Assembly: GCA_963970005.1 (NCBI GenBank)
Contig: CAXAMN010022696.1
Coordinates: 304,507-368,506, forward strand
From: Durusdinium trenchii
Lineage: Eukaryota > Sar > Dinophyceae > Suessiales > Symbiodiniaceae
DNA length: 64,000 nt
Direction: 5' to 3'
Both the position numbers and the translations under genes were made by a program. Of the stretch, positions 49,001 to 61,000 are shown one piece after another (the first letter of the stretch is position 1; the number at the start of each line of letters is the position of its first letter). A model generated the notes under the pieces. It had not been told where the DNA came from. It searched no databases and saw only the letters and a program-made list of their open reading frames with translations.

Positions 49001-52000
49001 TCAAGTCGCCTAATTTGTGCAATAGCGTTCTTCTATGTTCTTCAATGTGTTATTAAGTGCATCGCTACCAGGAGCAAGGGCCTTACTAGTAGTAACAAGA
49101 AGCCATTAGAAACAAGAATTAAGTCAAATTCAATCTTCAATGTGTGACATCTATTTTTCAGGTCCAGTTAGTTCGATTGCTGCTGAGCTTTTGCGTGTAG
49201 GGAATGCACCGGAGTCCTGATCATGCGCCTGATGTCTTTTTGCCCGTAGAGTAGCGATGGCCTGCAACCTAATAGCGATGGCCTCTAACCTGGAAGCGTC
49301 CTTGCTATAGTAGTAATGCCCTAGCTACTAGTAGCGTTATTGCTATACCAGTAGCGATCTTGTTACTGATAGCGATGGCCTCCAATCTCAGAGCTTCCAC
49401 CGATTCGCTGCCCGTCGAAGTCGTAGGGGCTTCGATTCGACCTTTCGGCCAAGGTCGTTGGTGACGATGGACATCCCCTGGTATGATGAACATGAGCCAG
49501 CAGGTTCTTGTGCAACTTGCGAGCGCATGTCGACAAGTGCAGGTTTGCGAAGAATCTCCTTGATCGTCCCTATACGGTTTTGCGACAGGATGATCCCTGA
49601 GAGTCTATGTCTATGTTCTGAACAAATCTCCAGTCTTGCAGGTATCTCTTCCTGAGACTTTTCGTTGTGCAGGTATCGCAGCAAGACTCCAGGGGGACAT
49701 CACAGCTACATGGCAAGAACTGCCGATCCATAGAGGCTGCACAATCTGCACAGGTGTATTATGTGCGAAGGATGTTGCTCTTCAAATCTTTTTCAGATGT
49801 TGTGCGATTGCCTCGGAGAGGGGTGATGATGCCCCGAAGACGCCTGAGGCTATTCACACCTTCATGTCTGCGGGCTTGGGTTTTCTCGTCTGCTGCATTG
49901 GCCAATTCGTGTCCGGCATCACCATTGCCCGGGCTTCTCAGGAAGTTCTCCAGGGTACCTCGGGGGTTGGTTTTCTCGATGTTGAAGGATGGTTTGGCAC
50001 CTGTAGCTTGATAGAACCACAGCAGTGTGCTATAGAATGTAGACCGCTAGACTCCGCCTGAAAAGGCCCATTTCCCGCACTCCTGAGGCTAGAGTAGCTA
50101 GAGTCCACTTCACTAAAGGGCTCGGATCTTCCTTGCATGTTTGATGCTCCGCAAACTCCGCCGCGTGATTGCGGGCTGTGCCTAGGCCTTTATCGAAAGC
50201 TGGCAGCTCTCTTTGGTTGCATGTGCCATCGCGCCATTGCTGGTCTTCGCTGGGCATCGACTCGGGAAGGAGCGGGAGTTGACCTTAATACAAACACCTC
50301 CACCAGTGTGGAGGTGACCTGATGGTCATTGAGTCATTGTAGGTGTTTTGACAAACATGCCTGCCTGCTTCATTTTGTTGCCTCTTCCTTCTACAAGACT
50401 GCTGGTACTGCCTTGAACATGTCTTTGGTTTGCAAATGCGCGCGCCCCCTGCTGGTAGCAACAAGAGTGCTCTGGACTGGATCTAGTCGGTGCGTTTCCT
50501 TAGCGTGGAATTGAGCCACAAGTTGCCTATGCAGCAGTTTGGGGTAATCCGAGTGAAGAAGGTGCTTGGGCTATGGCATAGGAGGCTGGCTCTCATTCAT
50601 GGCTTGAACAGCTGCGGCAGATGCGAACTCTTCAACTGCGGGGCCTTTGGGATTCTGTAGGCTCATCTGAAGATTCTAGATTCAAACGGGTCACAGTGTG
50701 TATTCTACACTTGCTTATTTTGCACCCAGTGGATGGTGAATCGATGAGATTTGACTGTCAGGAGATCGAAGGTTCGTATAGCGCGCAGGCGGAAGACTTT
50801 GCGAAAGCGTGCCTTGAAGACGAATTTAGATGACTTGGGGTAAACGAAAGCCTTCTCTTTAGGGGAAGGGCAGCGTCCAAAACCGAGAGAGAGAGAGAGA
50901 TAACAGTGGTCTTTCCTGTTGGTGTCCGAAACCGTGGTCCGTGGCTTCTTGCTCCTGGTAACCGGTAGCGTTCTTGTTACTAGTAGTAAGGCCAGGAGCC
51001 CCGTTCGTAGCGAACATTGCTCCTGGTAGCGATGCCAGGAGCCCCTAGTGTCCTTGCTCCCTTCAGCTTCTGCCTCACGGCTTCAAGGTCCAGTGTGGCG
51101 GAGGAGTCCATCATGGGCATCCGCACGGTCACCGCCTTTGGTGCCGAAAAGACCACACGGCGGCGTTTCGAAAGTGAGCTTACTGCTGCGAAGATGGGAG
51201 GCATCCGACCCTCAGAGAAGAAAAATTAAGAAAAAATAAGAAAACACGTTTTCCAAGATGGAGGAATTTTTGAAGATTCAATTTTCAGATCCATGAAGAG
51301 AGATGGAAGGCTTTGGGGTCTACGATGAAGACTGTGATTAAACATGCAACCATGACAAGGTGGTCAAATAGCATCTCTGACCACATCCATCATACACATC
51401 AGGACGCGGGGACACCCTTTCCGGCCTTATAGAATTAGACTGTAATCAGCTAGGATAATAAATGGATACCGACTGCAAACTACACCGACTGCAAACTACA
51501 GCTGATGCTCCTGGATGCTGCCAGAAGCTGTCCAACATCATCGAGTTTCCCTGAAGATCTAGAACCAACTCATTAGCGTGAGCTATCCTGCGTCCAGTAG
51601 GTAGTAGTAGCTAACAAGTATAGCTACCTCTTCCTCTATCCGTGGCCTACCCCCCGCAGGCGGAAAAAACAAAAATATCATTTAACAAAAAAAAGCTCCT
51701 TGAGGATCTGGGGCGAAGATTGGCTTCGCGTGGGGTGGCTTGAACTTCACCTACGCTCTCATCTATGCCGTGACGCTTTACCTCGGTGGACATATCATGC
51801 TGAGAAACAGCAGCGATGCTTGGCTCAAAGAAATTATTTTGGCCGGTGACGGTGGTGTGTAAAGTGTGCACTACCATTTCTACATGCCACTTGTGTGTGG
51901 GTGAAGTTGTTGAGTGCGAGGTGTATCGCATAGGCTGCAAAAGCAGACGATGATTTTGATTCAAAGTTCTGTAGAGCAAGAACCATTCATCTCAGCCGGA

Positions 52001-55000
52001 GCCCTGTCCCTGCTATGAAGTATCCTTTCCCAACCTAATTTGCTGATGGTGCCGTTTCTGCAAACCAACACATGGTGCCGAGAATGAGGCACTGAACCTG
52101 GGAGGGTCGAGCAGAACCAATTGGGAAGGGAAGCGCGCATATTTTGTGAGAAATGCTTGCTCCTAGTAGTAAGGCCAGGAGCCCCTAGTAGCGTCCTTGC
52201 TCCGAGTAGCGATGCCAGGAGCCCCTAGTAGCTTCTTGCAATCCAAGCAAATCCGAACAAAGTATAAATGAGCACATTGGAACACCAGCACAGCCACCCA
52301 GGCATGGAGTTTGGGATCTGAGGTTCTGGAGAATGAAGAAGCCGTGGTAACCGTCATGATTGCACTTATCGCCGCTTAGTCCATCTCGGCAGTGCTCAGA
52401 GTGTTAGCACATGTGTCAACAAAGTTTCGCTGTTGTTTGAGTTATTGGAGCAACTTTGGTTTGTAGACCGTGCTACTAGGAACAAGAAGCTATTAGGGGC
52501 TCCTGGCCTTACTACTAGGAACCAGGACGCTAGTCATGTTCAGCATGGACGTGGACGTCGGAAGATTGGGCCAAGGTGGGCATCGCTGGTGTCAGCCAGT
52601 TCAGTGGCCATGCGCCTACAATGGCAAGGGCAATAGCATCGGCCAGGAACATGAAGAAGGCTTGCGTCCAGTCCAACCGCACACAACCAGTGCTTCAAGC
52701 ACATACGCTGGAACGGATACAACCCATAGCACACAATAAACGTAAAGGAGGACAGCCAAAAAGACGACATGGTGTTGGTGGGCCAATACATGGCCCAAAC
52801 CCACATGAATGTGCTACACAAAGCCACTGCAGTCGAGCTCATGATTTCAGTCCCTTTTGGCAAAGCGAGGCTTAACGTCTGCTGGTTCATGCCTAACAAT
52901 GGTCAAAGCAAGTTGCATACTTTGGCATGCCAAGCATTCAGATCAGTGGTTGAGGAGAATCAGAATTCGCATGAACGGTGTAAAGCGTGCTGGCTTTGGC
53001 CAAAAAAGCCGTTTTTTGTGCATGTGCTGCATGTGTCATGACTCATGACGCACGTCAGAAAACTGTTGCCAGGTGATCGCCTCCAAGGCACATGAAATTG
53101 AGCCAGAGGAATTTATGCTCCGGCCGCTGCCCCCAGAAGTGCAGGCACCACACACACCACACGGATTTGGAGAAAAGCTATCAGGGCATATGAGGTTGAC
53201 CTATGAGGGTGAAACTTGATATCGGTTATCTAAGTTACCACTAGTAGTAACAAAGGGCATCGCTACTAGGAGCAAGGACCTCTCTCTCTCTTTCTTTTTG
53301 CGGGCCATTGTGGGCCCAAAATGCTGCTACATGTTCCATGTTTTTCGTGCTTCTTCGTGCTTCATGCAAGCGCAGGGTTTGGTGAGTGCTATTGGCCACC
53401 TAACCAACCAACATGTTTACATGATGTTCCAGGCTTGGTGCTTGGATTGTGCCACCTGTGATGCTGTAGCGGGGCTGAAGTCCATGTATTGCCATGTGTT
53501 GCACTAGGCTTTGGCTCAGCCACATCTGAAGTAGCCTTCTTCGTGCCGGTTTTGTCCCGTGCTGGAACCTCTCGACAGGTCATCGAGAGCATCAAGTTCA
53601 AATCGGTATGCTTCAGGTGCCTCACTGGGCGTGTCCATCCAGCTTTGATAGCCCTGTTTATGTGGGCTCCATTCATGTGGGGAGGTTTGCGGGGAGGCTT
53701 CATGTGCGGGAACCAAACGGAAGTTTTCAGACCACGGGCGCACAAACGGGCTTGACGTTGGAAAGGTATCCGAAGCGGCCAGATCGGTTGGTCTTGAACA
53801 AGCTCAGCTTCGAGGCTGGTGACCTCAAGTGTGATTTTTTGGGTTTTATATTTCGGGCCTGCTTGAACATCAATCCAACACGTATCTATTCTATACATTT
53901 GTTCTTTGAATTCATCCCATTTATTGGCCCTTGCGCCTTGAAACATGTGCCATGTGCCAATGTGCTCGCTTGAAACATGCTCCTTCATGTGCCCTGCAAC
54001 GCCCTGCATCTCCGCTTCGAGTGCAATCTCTCGAGACTCAAGACTCGGAGCATTTGCGCAAGCAAGACATCATTGCCAATTGCATGTTTCGAGTTTCGGT
54101 GATCCTGTTTGATTCTCCAGGTCAAGAAGGGCCAGAAGATCGCTTTTGTTGGGGAAAGTGGCTGCGGCTGCTTGGTGCACAGTAGTTTTGGGATGCAGAA
54201 TGTTTGGACACCGGGACGAGGTTCTCAAATTCTGCTGCTTCCAAACAGGCAAGAGCACGACCATCCAGCTGTTGGAGCGGTTTTACGACCCAGAAGCAGG
54301 CCTAGCCGCCAGTGTGACCCCTTTGTTCAGCCAAGTGTTTTCCATAAATTTTGACCTTGGACCTTTGGCCTTGGTCCTTGATGGTCTTTGACTCCAACGG
54401 TCTCCGCGAATTCATTAGTAAAGCTGTAAAGCATTGCTTTCCTTTCTTTTTGAGGCTCTCTTTGTTCAGATTTCGCCAGGCGAGATTCTTGTGAACGGCG
54501 TCCCGCTCTTCCGACTTCCAGTCAAGGAGAGGGATGAGAGATGAGAGGGATGTGGGACCCACATGGACCCACCTTCCGGTGGGTGCCACGGTGGGAGGCT
54601 GAGGAGAAAGTCTTAGGTTCCATTCTTCGGTGCTTGATCCTTTTGGAGTCCTACTGATTGATTCATATTGATTCTTGGTTATTGGGCGCTTAACGACACT
54701 AGGAATAAGGACGCTACTAGGGGCTCCTGCCCCCATACTAAAACTGTTTCTATTGCATCCAGGAAGCGAAGGTAAGGTAGCATGTGGTTGTCTCCCATCC
54801 GTCTACTGTAGAAGGAAGCTTTCAACTCTGCCGATGGCGAAAACTTAAACCAGGTAATGCGTCTTACCGATAGGTGGAAACGCAGAAGGGGACCGCTTGC
54901 TTTAGCAACTTGCCGGTTCCAAACAGTTTCTTCATGCCACAACACTCCCAAACAACCTGCACTTACCATACAGACTGAAGTATGCTGAATCCGGGCTTTG

Positions 55001-58000
55001 ATTGATCAACACATATCAACAGAAGGATCGACAATGTTCATTGCTATGTTCATGGCTTCCATCCCTGCAGATCTCCATATCCCTCCGCTCTAACAGCCCC
55101 ACCACCAGCTACAAGTGCCATCCAGTCTTGGCGGAAGCTGATTGGCTTTGTGGGCCAAGAGCCGGTGCTCTTCGCCACTTCTGCTCGGGCACCCAGCTGA
55201 GGGCGTCAAACGAAGGTGAGAATGGCAGGAATAGAGCGAATAGAGCCTTCAACAACATGACAGCATAGCTGATATGAGCATGTTAGATGTTTGACTTGAC
55301 CACACAGGAACCATGGCCATGAATCTAAATCAAATTATTGAACTCATTCTTGATTGTTTGATGCCTGTGAGACCAAGGCCATGAAGAACTTGAAGATGGG
55401 GGATGACAACATCACTGATGAAGTTGCCATCAAGGCCACACCCAGTTGCTGCTTGCAACAGCTCTGGGCACATTCGCCTGAGTAGGTCACGTTCCGTTGC
55501 TCTTTGCGTTTTGTTCCATGTACTCAACCCGGGGCCCTTGCAGCTCACTCCGAATCGCTTCTGCAGGCGGCCCAGGATGCGCAGATTTACAACGACCTCG
55601 CAAAGTTGCCGCAGCAACTGGATACTTTTGTCGGCCTCGCAGGTGCTCGCAGCAACTGAAGAAATGCCGCTGCCAAACATCGATCGAAGAGCACTGCCAA
55701 ACATGTCTTCCTGGCACCCTTGGCCAGGCAACTTGCTGTCTGGTGGCCAACGGCAGCGTGCAGCTTGGCTGGCTTGGACCATGCTCGCGTTTCCTCGTGC
55801 TTGAGGAATGACTTTGAAACATCGAACTGTCAACTTTGTTCTCCCACGTGGCACTCATTGGCACTCAAATGTTCTGAAGGGAGAGGGAAGCTCCTACGGC
55901 CCATACACCGCAAGGTGGCGATCGCGCGTGCCCTGGCCAAGCAACCGCAGATCTTATTGCTGGACGAGGCTCATGTCTAGTGAGGACAATGTGGTTTCAG
56001 GACAGTTGATTTTGTCCATGTAGCACGAACTTAGGCTGCAAGGGATCCATCACCGAGTTTGCACTTCCGGCCCAGGCAACATCAGCATTGGACAACGAGT
56101 CCGAACGAATGGTGCAGGATTTGCTGAGATCTTTGAACAGGTATATTACAATGATATATCTCAATCTCAAGATGTTGTTTCCATGTTTGCCATACTCTGC
56201 CTCGCCCTACACTAAAGATCACTGCAGCATTGATGTCTTGCCGCTTGCCACGCCACAGATAGTGACAAGACACTATTTTAATACGATCCTTACAATGTGA
56301 TGGATTGTAGATGTTCTCGTATCTAGTGTGTGTGTGTGCGCGTAATTAGTCCATCAAAGGCGGCTGTGGCTGTGACCAGTCTGAAGTTTCAACGTTTGAC
56401 GTGCGACATCAGCTCTTGTCAAAGGAGACTTTGGATTCCTTGCAGCACAACGTCGACCACAACTTGACGACCATTTCCATTGCCCACAGGCGAGATCGAA
56501 AGGTGGTTTCAAGGAGCCTTGGTTTCTCCATTGGCGTCACCATGTAGATCGACTAGCTTCGGAATGTTGCGACAGTCGAAATGAAGTACGGCATTCACAG
56601 ACGGTACTGTAGCCCGTCCACTCATTTTGGATGACTTCGCTTTGGTAATGGAGCTGGTTTGGTCACAGGGTGCATGCAAGCGGCTATTAGGTTGCTAGCT
56701 TGCTACTCAATGAGCCACTTGCTCGATGATTTCCATCGATGCGTGAGCAAGGGGCTTCTCTCATCCGGCTTGCTTGAGGATAGTAGTATATAGCATGTAG
56801 TAGCTTATACGCACTCAGCTCAAAATCCCTCAAAGAAGCTGCCCACCACAAAGCTGGACATGGCATGGATCACTCTAACTCTGGAGTAATTTTAGGCCAA
56901 GGTGATGTTTTTCCGCGAGAACAAGTTGTTGCACGGCTGAGAACCTGTGCAGGTTGACTTCTATCATGGCATCAGATGTTGGAGCCTCAGCGCTGCGGGC
57001 TGTGTCAGCTTTTTTCATTTGATTCCCTGGACTCCATATTCGAGAGTCGAACATGTTTTGTGCAAGTTGCGCGGGAGCAGCTGCCTTGTTTCTAAGCATA
57101 CCACATCACGGCTCTATGATGTTCGTCACTCAACCTTCGACAACCCAACTCTAAAGATTCAAACTTAACGCACCATGTTGAAGCTGCCAACCTCAGGTGA
57201 TCTACGTGATGAAAGGAGGAACTTGCTGCGAACAGGGCTCCCATGAGGAGCTTATGGCTCAGCCCCCTGACGTCGAAGATTGCGAGCTGTGAGTGTGAGG
57301 TAGCTCATGCAAGCCTTTCCTACGATTCCATTTTTTTCTCCTGGGTGTGATATTGCGAAACCCAAACCTTGACGTTACCTTGCGATGTACCACTTCATGA
57401 TATCAAGAAGCACCGCAGGGCACACCAGGGCGATTCGTATGGATTTGCGGAGGCAAAGCCCATGGTATCGAAGCGTTGAGTGTGCGAACTGCCTCAGCCC
57501 TCGACGGGCCAATGGCACAGCACCTGAGGAAATCTGTCTACTTCACCATGGCGAACTTGCAGCCCCTTGGCTTTGGAGAAAGAGAAAGTAAAGAAAAAAA
57601 GAACGGAGGAGCCACGCACCAAGAAAACACACTGGGAGTGGCCATCCTTCAGGATTGCTGGCGAGTTCCAAGTTTGTATGCCAGTGATCACACCGTGGGT
57701 CAGGCGTCTCTCTTGTGCCATCTGATTAGCATTTGTAGGTGGATGTGTAGCTTGTTGACAATTTGGTGCAGAATTGGAAGCCTCAAAACCAAATACACTT
57801 TTCACAAGGTTCTTAGCTGAAGCACCGTGCTTTTCTCTATTCTGAGGCGGGAGCCTACGGATGAGGAGAAACAAGACCACGAGGTGCGGATATGAAGCAA
57901 CTAATAGTTGCGCTGGCAATTATACTATGCCGAGTGCTATGCCGCTATGTATGTCTATGTATGTTGTAACTGTAATTACTGCATTGTCGGGTTGCTTGAA

Positions 58001-61000
58001 TGGCTGGGCGGCTTTGACCTTTCACAAGTTCACAAGATTAAGATGCAAGATGCCCACAACAAGGTGTCCGCGCTAGCACTGGTCAGTTGCGAGTGAGTTT
58101 TCTTGTGCAAATGTAGGGGTCAGCCAAAACTTTGTAGCATGCCAGAGTGGCACAGAGTGGCACTGATAGACTGATTGCATATGTTTGAGTCGCTCGTGCC
58201 AGAGCTCATAAACGACCGTTCCTTCAGCCTGAAAAGACGCGAACGAGACACGCACGAATCACTAGAAGGATCAACCCGGGCATACTAGTAGTAACAAGAA
58301 GCTAGTAGAAACAAGTGCCACGCTAGTAGTAACAGGTGCCTTACTAGTAGTAACAAGAAGCTACTAGGGTGCCTTCTGAATGTGCCCAGGCTGCTGTTCC
58401 AGTGGATGAGGGGTGGGAGACCCAGTCTCGGGTGGTGCAACCTGTCCGAGTTGGATGGTAGGTCGCGCGGCCGGAACTACTAGTTACTAGCTACGCTATG
58501 CCAGCAAAGCTAGGCAGCCTAATAGCGATGGCCTCCAACCTACTAGCTTCTTGCTACTAGTAGTAAGGCCAGGAGCTACTAGTAGCGTCCTTGCTCCTAG
58601 TAGCGATGCCCTTTGCTCCTAGTAGCGAACATTGCTCCTAATAGCAATGGTCTCCAAGGTTTCAGGTTTTTGATAGGAGCTTTTTGGACATCGGAACCTT
58701 CAGTACCTGACCCATAAAACATCGCCTGGGTCCGCCACTTGCCTATAGCCGAACGGCTGAACGATGGGATTCAGCGGGTTGAAGAGGATGTCCGATGTAA
58801 AGTGTCACGACGGCAAGACAGCTTTCACATATTATATTAGAACATGAGGGTGGGGCGGGGGTCGTTGTCATCATAGGTTTCGGATGTTCTTGTGGTCAGA
58901 AGGTCTTTGGTGCTGCAGTTTTCGGTGGTTCAGGGCTGCCCTGATGCGAGCTGGCACGGTGGCAACCAGAATGAGTGCAGACGGTACTGCGATTGTGGAG
59001 GAGAGATGTGGACAGACAAAGGATAACAAGGGGAGGATTTAGGTGACGAAGATGGATTCATCAGACAAGGGAACATGATGCCACTTCAGCTATGCAATTG
59101 TTTTGAAGAACTTTCGCAGTGGCTTTGATCGTCACCTTGATTGCACCGTTGGCTTTCGACAGGGGCCATTTTCGGCCAACATGCGTCAGGAGCCTCAAAA
59201 GCAGGTCAACAACGTCAGGGCCTCGGGTTTGTGGCTGCCAGACCGGGAGCTACAACAATCCAATCACTAAACTTTGCCAATTCTAGCGTACAAATCCTCC
59301 CAAACAGCTCTAGCTTCTACACTTAAATTGTGTGTTGTTTCTAACAAAGTTGCTCGAACTGTAGAACAATTGCGGTGCGGTGTTCCTTCAAATGCCTTTT
59401 TACCATTTTGTCAGCGCACTTCACACCCGAGACCCACCCAGTCCTTGCGGATCCAGGTGTCAATTGCTGCCAGAGATTGGAAAAACCGCCATTCTCCTTT
59501 GATTTAGATTAGATGTTTCGTCAGCTTTGTCAGCGTTCACACGCTGTGTAGCGGAGACGGTACTTTTTCTGTCGTGTACACTGACTGAGGTTTTCTGCCG
59601 GCTCTTCCAATCTGCAAGGCCTAAAATTAGTTTTAGCCCGTTTTCTGCAAGGCTGTCGTTGATGAAGCAATGAAGCAATTCACAGACCAGCCGCCAGCCA
59701 CACTTTTCACGTCCTGCTACCAATCCTCTTATTTCAGGGTGGGATTGATATGGATTGATAATGTGTGGGAAGCTTGAGAGCAATGCATGCCTAATTGCTA
59801 GGCGGAGAGGGGGGGGGCCTGCATGGCCGGTTTACTCATCATCCTTAATTTCTAAACCCTCAACGGATTCAATCAGATTTGCAGATCAAGGATAAATGAT
59901 GATAAATGTCGATGTCTCCATCAGGAACGGCCAGGAGCCCCTAATTACTAATGGCTTCTTGTTCCTAGTAGCGATACCAGGAGCCCCTAGTAGCGTTCTT
60001 GCTCCTAGTAGTACGGCCAGCAGCCCCTGGTAGCTTCTTGTCTCCAGGCCTGATTGGGCGATTCTGCCCTTTCTATTTCTGGTGGTGCTTTGCAGCTCCT
60101 GTGCCACGCCCTTCCAAGCCGTCTTCTTCAACCAGGCTTTGGCATACCCAAGACTCCGTTTTTAGTGGGTGAGGTGCTGATGCTTTGGCTTATTCACTGG
60201 TTTGAAGTCTTGGCAGTCTTTGCTCATCCATTCCGAGCTTGGTGCACGCTGCCGGCGCAACAAAGACGGAAGTCGACGGCAGGTGAACATAGTCTTCCAA
60301 GGGACCATTATCCACTTCCATGATTGTTTCGGGGATTGTAGCACATGTTACTACTAGTAACAAGAAGCGACTCGAAACAAGAAGCTACTAGGTGGAGGCC
60401 ATCGATATTAGGTTGGAGGCCATTATACTAGTATTTACTAGTAACAAGAAGCTCCTGACATTCGATGCAGGGCATCGTTGCACTTTTTGCTCCAGAGACG
60501 AGCATGGGATCTCTGGACACTGCCGCAATGCTCAGTTCTCGTGTCCTGAAGTGTTGTTGCAGAGGATATCCAGCCTTCTTGGTTCTGCTTCTTTGATAGT
60601 CTATAACTATAACTATAACCGCGCGCCCCCAGCAAGAATGTAATGATACACGCAGATCATTGTGTTTGTGTAGAATGCTCTTTTTTGAATGGACGCCATC
60701 GCTAGTAGGTTGGAGGCCATCGGTATTAGGTTGGGAGCCATCGCTACTAGGAGCGGGCAAAAACACCGGGCTATAGGCCTGCTTCGGCTTGGGACTCGCT
60801 GGCTTGGCCGGTGGGTCAGCCGTGCTTTTGCAGAACAGCCTGGCCACCTATTTGTGCCTCGGCTCACAACACGAGCGGTGCGTGGAAAGAGTAGACATTT
60901 GCCCGAAGTGCCGCACAGCCCAGTAGACGCATGGGAAAGGAAGATGAAGAACATGTACATGAGACATTTGCGCTTGAGCGCCTGAATCGGATCTAAGGCC

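Noticed and set aside
56540-57000. Candidate for the missing 'LST.R.AD' exon of NBD1
   Set aside because: I read the segments after each AG in this interval and none gave the expected residues in phase.
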